In this document: in pieces, positions 22,852 to 36,808 of the stretch
How positions within the stretch are numbered: position 1 is the first letter of the stretch
Layout of the letters: each line of letters starts with the position of its first letter
Assembly: GCA_002189035.1 (NCBI GenBank)
Contig: CM007989.1
Coordinates: 6,491,501-6,555,500, forward strand
Length of the DNA: 64,000 nucleotides
Direction: 5' to 3'
Origin: Utricularia gibba
Lineage: Eukaryota; Streptophyta; Magnoliopsida; Lamiales; Lentibulariaceae
Program-made: the position numbers and the translations under genes
Notes under the pieces: generated by a model
Told to the model about the DNA's origin: nothing
Database searches by the model: none
Seen by the model: the letters and a program-made list of their open reading frames with translations, nothing else

Positions 22852-25800
22852 CAAAGAACCCTAGCCCAGACAAAAAGAATAATAGTAATAACAAAGATCC
22901 ATAACCTCACACACCCAACAGGAAATTCGCACAAAACACATCCACATCCTGTCAAATATCCAACGAGCAGAGACGAAATACCGCGACACAGCAGATGCAG
23001 ACTTGAGTCAACAGAAATGAATAGGATGGCGGTAAAATGGAATCTTACGGAGGAGAGGGGCAGAGAGATTTATGAAAGGAGGGGGAGAGAGGAATCCGGC
23101 TCCGGTGACCGGTACGAGACACGACAACTTGCCGGAAAATGGCGTCCAGTCCACGCAGACTCTGGTCGCCTCTATCGCAGACGCGCTTTGCCTTAGCTCC
23201 GGCTACTTAATTCTTGAATGCAGATTCAAATTTCGAAGCTTCCTCGCTGAACGTCTCTCACCTTTTTATTTATAATTGTAAATTTTTAATGTTAAATAAT
23301 CGATTTTCAAATATTTCACCAAAATTGACCATCACACACGTCCTTCGGGTAAATTTTAAAAATATATTACTAAAATAACCCTATATAATAATTATCATCC
23401 ATACACATAATTACATAATTATAATCATATTTTGCTATTATTTATATATTCAAAATATTAAATAATGTTGTAAAATATATAAAATTTCTGATAAATCATA
23501 TTTAATACTGTTAATCTATATTTGTTAATCTTATTATAAATTTATTAAATATTCAAGATATTCAGAAATAATATTAACAACAAAATGCGTCAATTTCCAT
23601 GTTTTGAATATCAATCTATTAATTATAGATATTTATTTTATTAAATAAATTTAAAGTTAAATTTAAAATTTAGAACTACTTGAATTTAATATAAGCTTTA
23701 TTTTATTTAATAAAATATATATCATTATATTAATAATTTTTTTTATCATCGTTTCTAAATATTGAATAATTTATAATTGACAATGGTCACTTCCTCTTCT
23801 ATGTTTTTTTACTTGTACTTTACCATTTCCCAAAAAACACAAATGCCACCTTTTTTAGTATATATATCATGTACCCAAAAATATTTAAAGAGGGAGTTTG
23901 ATGAAAAACAACAAGAAGAAAGAGCTTGTTGAAGAAGATGAAGCTCTTGTGGTCTTCTTGAGTTTGTGGTCAATTATTAGTGTTTAGTCTTCTTCAATAA
24001 AGTTTTTTTTCTTTTTTGGAATGGTTTCATTTGATAGTTAGGTTTTTTTTATTATTTTTGATACATGCTTGAAGGGTTCATCAAGGAGGAATGAATCAAG
24101 TCCTCTCATTTCCTTTGCATATTTATAGAGTGTAAAAAATATTTAAGAACATGAGTGTAGAGCCTAACATGATCATCATGAAAAAGGTTGCATAGACAAA
24201 TATTCAAGAACCCTTGGATAACAAAGATTGTGCATAGATTAAAACTTGAAGTCAACTCCATCCATGTTCCAAGCTAATGGAGAAATAGATGAAAATCTTC
24301 ACATCAATTCCAGTTGAGGGATGAACTTTTAACCCCTTTCAATGGAGAGTTTAGAGTGAAAATGACATGAAATTTTCTGATGAAATGTTTTGATAAAATT
24401 TGAGTGAAATAAATGATGATTGTTAGAGATAAAGTGATGAAATATTTGATATATAAAAAATGAGAGAAAAAATATGATGTAGAAAAAAAGAAATATATTA
24501 CGAAGGAAATAGAAATAATAAAATAATGAAGATTGATGTAGTTTTTCTGAAAAATCTATAATTGATTAGACTTATTCATGACAACAAGCAGAGTTGTTGG
24601 ACATCCTTACTAATGCGTGTCTTTTAGTTGTCTTCTTCTACTTAAAATGATAAGAATGGAAGTGGCTTAGTTGGAGCTACAAAAGATGTTGTAATATTTT
24701 TATTTTTTTAGAAATTTTACTTCATTATTAATATTATAGATTTGTCACCAAAACGACATGATGAGCTTCATGAATCTCAAATGGTTGAGATAGATTATTT
24801 ACTAGGTATTGATGAACATGATTTTAGTGGAATAACAAATTAAGTGACTTATTTATAGATGGGATTTCTCTTCACCCTCTCAAATAAATCTCTCTTAATT
24901 TTCTAATGACACAAATCTAAAATATAATGTATGATTTTAAACTTATCTAATGGCACAATTTTTCATTATTTTAAATTTGCCTTTTGTTTTGTCATTGTTT
25001 TTTTTAAAAAATTCAAAATAATCAATTTAAATATGCAGATGATATTTATTTATTATTTTAATGTTTTTTTAACCTTATAAAATTAACATCATTAGGATTG
25101 GGTATTATAATTTCAATGTGTGGCTTAAAAAAATATACATTATTTAAATAATTTTCTCTATACAACAATGTTTAAAATTTATTTGAAAATATGAAAAAAA
25201 TTAAAACTAATTTCATAGTACTATTCAAAAAATATGACAATGTAAAATTATTTTGAAAATAAAAATAAAATGAAATTAATCTTCAATTATAAAAAATATT
25301 GGTAGAGGTGGGTACGGGTCGGATCAAAAATTAAGTGTCTGACTCGACGGGTCAAACTCATGTGGGTAGAGTGCTTAACCCGACTCATACCCGGATAGAT
25401 TCTTATCGTTTTTAAAAATATAATATATATTTTTATTATAAAATGATGCACTCGATCTTTATAAAACATAAGTATATATTGTATTATTTTTATTAAAAAT
25501 AAATGATACATTCGATTATTATCGTTTCTAAAAATATAATATAGTTTTTATTATACAATGATGCATTCGATCCTTAGAAAAAAATATGTCAATGTAAAAT
25601 TATTTTGAAAATAAAAATAAAATAAAAGTAATCTTCAATTTTAAAAAATACTGGTGTCGAAAAAATATAATTATATTATTTTTACTATATGAAACTATAT
25701 TTATTATTTTATAACATATTTCTCACCTCAACGTAAGGTATTAAACACAGAAATGAAAATAGGGTAGTCAGGCAACCTGTGTTTTGAAAAAATTACTGAT

Positions 25801-25887
25801 GCATGGATGTAATTAATTATCAGAAGGTGAAGGAGTTCCATAGACCTTGTCACAATCCAATCGCCGTGTATCACTTCACTACATTCA
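22852..25887. other. Long AT-rich intergenic region
   Basis: 22852-23270 is the UBC leader and promoter. 23280-25880 is very AT-rich. It includes a short perfect-stem inverted repeat at 23912-23960 and locally duplicated blocks at 25231-25655 (separate entry). No coding region is supported. Confidence 0.4.
25231..25655. repeat. Interleaved direct repeats, AT-rich
   Basis: The block 25231-25312 (AATATGACAATGTAAAATTA and on) recurs at 25581-25655. Between them a second unit (TTATCGTTTNTAAAAATATA, through ATGATGCAYTCGATC) occurs at about 25402-25460 and 25518-25573. The arrangement suggests a partly duplicated, decayed repeat element. The first copy is followed by a GC-richer segment (25308-25395). 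Confidence 0.6.
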
Positions 25888-27834
<1,947 letters not shown>

Positions 27835-28099
27835 GGATCGTGGATTTCAGGCGCAAAACAAATGTGTGATAAAGAGCCCTAATTTGTAACGCCGAGTCCA
27901 CGACGACGTCGTTTACGGTTGTCGTGTGAGCCCCGTCATCCATTGCCAGGTAACTCGAATGAGGGGCTTCAAATTTCAATGGGCCAGGCCCAAGATGGCT
28001 ACAAAAGCCCATATGTAATCCATTAGTATATACAATTCACCGGAAACCCTCGAAATCCATTCTTGTTGGTCGGCCGCGGATACTTCATCGGATTTCGCC
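27835..28099. promoter_or_regulatory. Compact bidirectional promoter of RPT3 and RPL10
   Basis: Only 265 bp separate the two start codons. The interval has a pair of opposed site II-like elements (TGGGCC at 27980-27985 and GGCCCA at 27987-27992) and telo-box-like sequences (AAACCCT at 28044-28050; CCCTAA at 27877-27882). In plants these motifs together mark growth-linked ribosomal-protein and housekeeping promoters. That they drive both genes is inference. Confidence 0.6.
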
Positions 28100-29338
<1,239 letters not shown>

Positions 29339-30130
29339 GCTGCTCCACTCTCTTCTCCTGTGGAATTGTTTCTTGTGTCTTCTGAACACCTCTTTTTTTG
29401 TTTTCGTAAGAGTACGGGCGTATCATCTGAACATTATGACACTCTTGGATCCTCTGATTTTATCAGTTCAAATGCGTTTTTATTTTCTCGATAAATACCA
29501 ATTTTTTTTTAAAAAAGAATATCATGTCAATATCCAATCAAAATACAGTAAAATCAAAAGTCATATTTATATTTAATATATTTCTACATACGTTTTAGTT
29601 ATTATTTTTTATTCTCAAAATGAAAAATTAATAATTCAATACATTTATTGTTTGGTTTTCAAAATTAATATATAAAATCATTATTTTAAAAAATAACCAA
29701 TAAATATAAGATGAATCTTTCATTCTCATTCTAATAAACTTTTATACATACGGAATTATGGTGTTCGTTTTTTGAAATAGATTTATACTAAATTAAATAT
29801 AAAAATATTAAATTTAAATAATTAGTTTTATTTATCACATATTTTTATAATCAATTAAATTGGCCAAATTCGATTTCTAACAAACTTCTTCTCAAATGTG
29901 AAAATATTGACAAACATTCAACCTTTTACGCAATGCAAAATATGAAATTTTCTCAAATTTCGAACATTGTCTAAGAGAGGATGCTCTGTTACAAGACAGG
30001 CATTGTGTTAACAGGGAGCGGGGGAAAGAGGGATTTTAAGTCATCAACACAGAGCAGCACCAAACATATGACACTTATTTGACTTGTTAATCAGCAAACT
30101 TAGTGGTTGGGCATGCGGCATAAGACTCCA
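29339..30130. other. AT-rich convergent intergenic region
   Basis: 3' UTR of RPL10 to about 29450, then AT-rich sequence, then the 3' UTR of QCR8 from about 29960. Nothing else is recognised. Confidence 0.45.
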
Positions 30131-31179
30131 TCAATATCTGTGCTCCATCTTCTCCCTTTCCTTGTACCACTGAACATACCTGTATTCAAGCAAAACGAAT
30201 GCGATTACAAGTGTACCAATCATCAAGGAGCTTAGAGAAGAAAAATCTACAATCTCCAGGACAAGACTCAAGTTAATTAGAAATTTTAAGAAATGAATGC
30301 CATCTTTCTCACAAGGAAGAAATAAACCTGAAGCGCCTAAAACATGTACAGCACACACAAGGAAGAAAAGAGACCACCATGATTCGAGAACAAAAATTGC
30401 ATGTCAGCAAATTGATAGCATTCGAGAAGAAAAAATTGCATGTCAACAAAATAAACTGTCATTCAGGAAGTGTGATCAAGTTGTATGGATTAACCAAAAA
30501 TGAACTGAAGCCCATGATGCAGGGACTTGAGGTTTCAAATATGATGGGAGGCACTGTATATCCCCCGTGTTCTTAGATATGTAGATTATTCAGTGATTAA
30601 GGCTCTAGCTTGGCAACAACCAAGGTGATCCACAAAGCGAGAATAGCATCAATCCATGTGATATCAATAACGCAAGCAAATGATAGTCTACCGGAGCCTG
30701 CTAACGGGCCCTATTTTCCAGTACATCGTTTCACCACAAGCTGACAACCACCATCCACACCCAAAACACAGATATCTTCCCCGGTAAACACTACTTCCCA
30801 AAAGGGATTAACCAGAGGATGAAGATCTATGCACCCAAAACAAACAAATGCATCAAATTTAATCCCATCTTAACTCCATTACAACAATTGGAAACAGGGT
30901 CCGATAACGACAACCACCAATCCAGATCACAAAAATGGAAAAAAAAGATTCCCAGGTATCCAACACAACAACACATCTACACTATCGGACAAACGAAGAG
31001 AACACTTACGAATAGGTGCCGATGAGAGGGGCAAGCAAGAGAGTCGCGCTGAGCCAATTCTCGGACACCTTGTGAGAAATCTTCCCAGGCAAATCCTTCC
31101 ATAAGCCGGGCATCACCTGCTGCTGGAACGGTGACAACGCGTAGATCACCGCCTTCAATCTCACCGGCTGCTTCCCCAT
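30131..31179 (-). CDS. QCR8: Cytochrome b-c1 complex subunit 8 (QCR8)
   Basis: Small inner-membrane subunit of respiratory complex III (ubiquinol-cytochrome c reductase). Two exons, 31010-31179 and 30131-30179, separated by an 830-bp intron; total 72 aa, the plant family length. The start at 31179 gives MGKQPVRLKAVIYALSPFQQ, followed by the conserved GLWKDLPGKISHKVSENW and one transmembrane helix (LSATLLLAPLIGTYSYVQ). The tail is KEREKMEHRY. The splice completes a Ser codon (TC/G) between GTY and YVQ. Frame intact. A longer in-frame upstream extension (to 31209) exists, but its sequence is unlike the family and is probably leader. Confidence 0.93.
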
Positions 31180-31839
31180 TCCCCTGTTCGATTCCGCACC
31201 ACAGACCAACTAGGGCTCCAGAAACTCCCCCATTTAACCACAAATAATCACGTCAAATTTTTTTTTTCCTTATTTCACATCATTATTTTAAATTTAATTT
31301 ACATAATTTAATTTTCATAAATTAAGTACCTGTTCTGTTTTTTAAATTTCTTATTCAATTATGTAGAATAGAATCAAGCTTAAGATTATATGAGTTTTAA
31401 ATTGTAAAATTATTTTGTAAAATAACATAAAATTATATTATAAAATTTAATAAAATAAAATATATATGATAAATTTAATATATTAAATTATTATACAATT
31501 TAATATTAATATATATTTATATTTAAAATAAATAAAAATTGAATATTATAATTTTTCTAATTAATATCTTATTTAATCTGTATTTCAGAGATTTAATAAA
31601 TTTAATAATTTTTGAAATTAATCACAGAATATAAATTTTTAATTTGATTATAAAATTACTAAATTGAACAAAATCAATTCAAAAAATGCATAAAGCATAA
31701 TAGGCCCTAAATTTTTAAAAATAACTTTTTATTACACTTCCAAAATTTGAAAGACTTTCGTTGGAATATTAAAATAAATAATAAATTTATTAATAAAAAA
31801 TAAAGAATAAAAAGACAGCGGCATGCCCCAAACTCCAAT
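31180..31839. other. AT-rich spacer between QCR8 promoter and KH gene 3' end
   Basis: 31180-31250 is the QCR8 leader. 31255-31800 is strongly AT-rich without coding or repeat signal. Confidence 0.45.
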
Positions 31840-33658
31840 CTACCAGGCAGTGTTGGGACGTTTGATACCAGTAGAAGCGAAGGGGAACCTTCTTCTCCAA
31901 CGCTTCTCAGCATCGCCAGCTCCCTCAGCTGCTCTTTTTTGTACACGTCCTGCGACTCCTCCTGCGTTTCCACCACTCAAAAAGCTCGATAAACCAAACA
32001 CCAGCGCCTGAGTCGTTCAGGATCTTACCACAGGCTTCAGCAGCTCTTCAATGATCTCCTTGGCTTGTTTCAGACGGATGTCCGCGGTACCGGCCGGTGG
32101 TTTTGCTGCTTCTGCTTCGATCAGGATGTGCAGTGGCTCGCTCAGATGTTCATAGCCCGGTTTGCCCCTCAGGTTCTCCTCCTGAGGTGAATAATGTATG
32201 AAAACTGAGATGAGGATCAGCTGCATCAGTACGTTTTACCTTCTCAGAATCTTTCAGCGAGCCTCTTCCTCGTATGAAGACACGGCAACCAGTGGAAGCC
32301 TCCACCCGTTTCAGAGAATTGCCTCTGGGACCAAGAAGCCGCCCCACGAAATTGAACTGTTGATGAAGAGTGGATCAAGGGGGTATCAGAGAATTGGAGT
32401 GTAATACCATTAGGGGCGCCATACATTCGGGTATGCATCAACGGGGATGTCCAGGCGCAGCATTTTCTTCACAGGAAATGAACTTGGACTCCCGGGAGGC
32501 CTCCAGTCCGGCGGCTTACCCTCCACACCATTTAACCACTGTTAGCAGGAATCTCAGGTTTCAGGTTAAGTGGTGATCCAAAGTGTGGAATGAAAAAAAC
32601 CAATGATAAGAATTCAGTGAGATGGGAACTTACCTCCGAGTGCAATCTGCTCCAGCCATTCCAGTTCCAGGTGCTTAAAGGATGCTGGCCTATAGGATTA
32701 GGAGCCATCGCTTCCAAGAAAGGTAAGGGACTGTGTAGTCTTTCATAGTTGGTAAAACCATGGTTCAATATTCTTCCCGAAAGTCTCATTATTTCTGCAA
32801 CTTGCAAATGGTTATAAATCTGAAGAAATGAAACCACATAGAGACAAGGTAGCATGACAGGGATGAAGAGGTATTGATAGAAACAAATCAGCATCTAAAC
32901 ACCAACGTGGCATTTCAAGATGATGAGAGAAATATTTCTATCTGGATGGGCAGAAAGCAACAATAGAAACAAAAGAGAGAATGAGAGGCCAAGATCACTA
33001 AAGCAGGTATCCTTGATGCCTCATCCAAGAAAAATCCAGTAGCTCAGACCTATTGAGGTGGCTCTCAAATAGACTGCTAGGCTATAAACATTGCATGAAA
33101 CAGCAAGAATGGGGTATTGCCAAAACGGGACATATGAAAAGTATATGCAGAGGCATTGAGAAGTAAGCACATATTCAATGCTTCCCACCTAACACCGGCA
33201 ACCACCAGAATTATGCACGTCTCCGAAAACCAACACTCACAATCCCATTCACTCCTAGTAATTGTCGGAAAAACGAGACAGAGAATATTTGGATGCCATT
33301 GTTGCTGCTTGAAAACAATAACAAAGGCACCAGAGAAAAAACCTGCAGCAGAGTAGCAGATCCAAAAGTTGAAGGCAGGAGGTATTAACCTTGATCCAGG
33401 AGACGACTACAAACGGGCAGCGCTTGCATGAATGGCGCCAGTTTCTGCCTTTCCATCAGCAACTCGGACAAATACTGACTGCAGCCAATCAAAAACACCA
33501 AATGCACATATGACCCACATAAAAAACCTAGCAATCAACAATCCTGAACACAAACTACGAAATCTAAAATACCTCTCCACATCGGCCATAGTTCTCGGAC
33601 GAGGAGAAGGGATATTTGTAGTAGGGGAGAAGTTCTTCTGGGCGTACAAATTAGCCAT
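31840..33658 (-). CDS. KH-domain RNA-binding protein, STAR/QUAKING-like plant family (one-base frameshift at 3' end)
   Basis: Nuclear RNA-binding protein of the SPIN1/Quaking-like group. Seven exons in coding order: 33573-33658, 33390-33478, 32634-32794, 32425-32538, 32240-32356, 32029-32181, 31840-31961. The STAR homodimerisation region ([34 protein letters not shown]) precedes the extended KH domain: [12 protein letters not shown], then [20 protein letters not shown] with the GPRG loop, [34 protein letters not shown] and IIEELLKPV. The final exon is 122 nt where 123 are needed. One base is missing at the G run 31882-31885, and beyond it the family C-terminus ([11 protein letters not shown] and stop TAG at 31840) is read in the shifted frame. 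Repaired length is 280 aa. Without repair a novel tail would be predicted. Confidence 0.88.
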
Positions 33659-34330
33659 GAATTATACATAAAGAATGTGATGCGCTAAACAGTCTACAAA
33701 GCCAAAGAGACGAATGAAGAAGTGAGCGAGAATTCAAAGAAATAATAGTGCATTGTCAAAACCCAAAAATCTCTTCAGGAAACAGACCAGGCCTTCTGCA
33801 ACGGAGAAGTGCGGAATGAGAACCCTCCAGCGGCAAACAAACACACAGTAAAAAAGTGTACTCTTTTCACAGCTTCGATGAGCTGGAGGCTTCAATGGCT
33901 GTGGGGGCAAATACAAGGAATCCATCATGTGGGTAAACATAAAATTCATCAGTCAAAAATCCAATAGTTTCACCATGACAAATTTACAGTTAAGGTAGAT
34001 GGGAGGTTCGTGGGGTTGAGCTTTGAATGCCATCTTCAGAGATTACGTCATCGTATCTTCGCCTCTTTATCGCCCCCTCCCCTTGCCGATCGGAAAATGA
34101 CGAAAGGCTGAACGGCGCTAATTGCCAGTCGCTTGACAGGAAAAATGAAATTACAAGAATATATTTTACATTATAAATGATTTTTTAATTAATATAATTA
34201 AGTAAAATAATATAATTTTAAAAACAAGGTAAATGCTTTTATTAAATTTGTACACATAATTATTCATATTAACAATTAATATTAAATTCAGCATAATTCA
34301 ATTATTAATTTGGATCCCACTCGCTTCATG
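33659..34330. other. KH gene leader and AT-rich spacer
   Basis: 33659-34100 is moderate-GC, fits a spliced 5' leader and promoter, and has no supported coding. 34140-34310 is AT-rich. Confidence 0.4.
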
Positions 34331-35530
34331 TAATCAGTTCAGATAACCCAACGCCGGAGTACGTGTTCCGCCGCGGCGCCGGAGTCCGATGTGACTGGTG
34401 GAGCACAATTTCTAAGAAAAGTGCGTAGCAGAAACAAGTCCCAGATTAACCAGGTATTAGTGATGGAGATTACAAGAGAAGCGCGATAACGGCAACCGGA
34501 TAACAGCAGGGATCTGAGGAGCTTCCGGCTTCGGGAATCGCCGGAGTAACCAGAGCTTTTATGGAAGGTATTCTTTCGAGATGGAAGAAGGGAATAAGCG
34601 AGACGAAGAGAGGGAGCTCCCTTCAGTCCAAGCACAGGAAAAGCGGGACTGAAAATTCGTCTCCCGCATCATTCACTCAGCAGCAGTAGCACCAAATCCA
34701 CCTGCGCGTCTCAGTTGTCTAATGCCTGTGAGTGAATGAGTCGGCAGCAAATTCATGTCCCGCATCTCCCCCGTAACTGGACCAAAGGAAGCTCTCTCCC
34801 TCAAAAACCCTAAACCCCAAAGGCTATCAGACAAGATATAGCACAAGCATGTTACCACAGTAGAACTTGCCGAGAGAGGAGACTGTGAAAAGCTCTTTGC
34901 CCACCATTTTCTTTGTAGCTGAACTCTCTTCTCCGAGCATTCTTCCCTGCTCCATCCAGCATCTTCATTTTTTTGCCCTGCGCAATAGATAACATACAAG
35001 TACAAGTTCAATAGCACCGTAAAACTCACCCTAAGAGGTGACTGTGAGAAGCTCTCAGTACACCATTCCCTTCGCCACCATTCTACTTTTAAATAAGGAA
35101 AAAGACCCTAAACCCTAAAGCTTGCACGCCAGAAGATGATGAGAAAGAACCAGGACGCAATAAAATAATGGGGCGTGAAGAAAAAGTTGGAGAAATAGGA
35201 AGAGTTGCAGAAATCACGGAAGAGGGATTGAGTGAAGATCTGGAGATTATCTGATTGACGAAGGATGCGTCGCTTTCTTCATGTGAAGAGGAAATCCAAC
35301 ACAATCTCACAAGGACGATACGAAGAAATACACGTCAAAGAAAGACAGGGCCTGCAAATCCGCACAATTCATTGAATTCTCCCAGAAAGAGCGACGCTGT
35401 GAATGTCAATGGTGCTCGAATTCCGGCGACCGGAACCTCTGCCGGAGATGGGGAAGGAAAAAGAGCGTAGTTGGCGGAGCATTCTACGACGGTTGCCTCT
35501 TATAGACTGTGTAAGCGAAGACACGTAATC
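34331..35530 (-). other. Unresolved transcription-unit-like block (possibly coding, minus strand)
   Basis: A GC-richer island of about 1.2 kb between AT-rich flanks, with open frames of 70-120 codons on the minus strand at 35089-35310, 34673-35029 and 34339-34635. A plausible minus-strand intron lies near 34984-35031 (donor GTGAGT, acceptor TGCGCAG). A phrase is repeated on either side of it: AGCTTCTCACAGTCACCTCT near 35046 and AGCTTTTCACAGTCTCCTCT near 34887. The 35089-35310 frame is Ser-rich and resembles an organelle-targeting peptide. I do not recognise the product, and one-base errors like those nearby may have broken it. Confidence 0.3.
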
Positions 35531-36808
35531 AAGGCCCCCTTTACTGTCATACTATGTGGTGCAATGCTGTTCATGCAGAAGCGGAATTCTGGGCAGGAGT
35601 TTCAGATTAATAACATTTCAGCATTATTTTCTCAGAAATGTAATCAAAATTTAGATTTTTAAATTAAATCCAAATTTTTTCCAAATTTAGAATATTGATA
35701 TAATATTTTATGTAATGCAATAGGGTTGAAAGTGCTTCAGGAATTTTGTAGTAATTTGATTATCAGTTTTTTATTAAACCTCTTTAAATAAAAAAAAATA
35801 TATTATTAAATTCATGAATCCAAAAGTATGCATGCCAAATCTATTAGTATTTACACATATTGAATTCATTTATTAAATGTTTACCATGAGAGTGATTAAT
35901 AATGTATTTGAATTATTTGTATTTAAATATATATGTATTGGGTGATTAATTTTATAAATTTATTTTAAAAAATATTATATATATATGTAGAATAAATGAA
36001 AAAAACTCCCAAAATTAGTTTTATTAAGAAACTAAATTTGGATAAAATAGTTTTTAAAATATGATTAAAGGGTTACATAAGAATTTATTTAGTTTTGATC
36101 TTCTAGAAATATTTTTTAATAAATGATTCTGATAAAATAAAAGTTGAGTCTATTTAATTTATTAACATAATAATTTTTTCCAAAATTTTATTCTTTTTGG
36201 AATGACTGATTTTGAAATACTTTTGGATATAATTACTTAAGTTATTCGTAAATAATCAGAATTGGTAACAATTTTCTACTTCTTGGGTATTTATGATGTT
36301 TATTAAAAATTAAATTAATCAAATATTAATTTTAAGTATTTTATTTTAAATAATTCATAATGCCTATTTGTGATGCTGACACGTGCAAGAAATCTAGTAC
36401 ACATATGGCTTTTTCGTCTGAAACACTCCTTCGATCGTTGACTGAAAGAGACGCATTGATTGGATCGTGACGGGACGGGACACCATGACGGTTGACGTTG
36501 ATCTGACAATTCCCCGGCCGACGCGCAACCGGAGAAAACCGGGTCCGGGTTGGACCAACTGGGCTCGACTCTGTGATTGTGAGTAGTGTTCCTGTGGTTG
36601 AACTCGCCATGGTATTGTGCAGCGGAATGGGAAGTTTCTCCATTGCGAGTTGCTTCAGTGATCAGCTTAAAAGGTTAAGCTGATGATGCCAATGCCTCAG
36701 GCTAAATTAGCAGGAATGCAGCGGACAGAAGAAGATGTTTCATGGCAGGAATGGAACTTCTTCATCAGTTGCTGCATCCCAAGTTTGCTCTGGGAAGGAT
36801 AATTCGGG
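35531..36808. other. AT-rich spacer and PPR gene 3' flank
   Basis: 35640-36340 is AT-rich. 36350-36720 is a GC-richer island with a 100-codon minus-strand open frame (36341-36643) of no recognisable family. The rest is the PPR 3' UTR. Confidence 0.35.

Noticed and set aside
31180-31243. N-terminal extension of QCR8 to the upstream start
   Set aside because: The added residues do not match the family, and MGKQPVRLKA at 31179 is the usual start.
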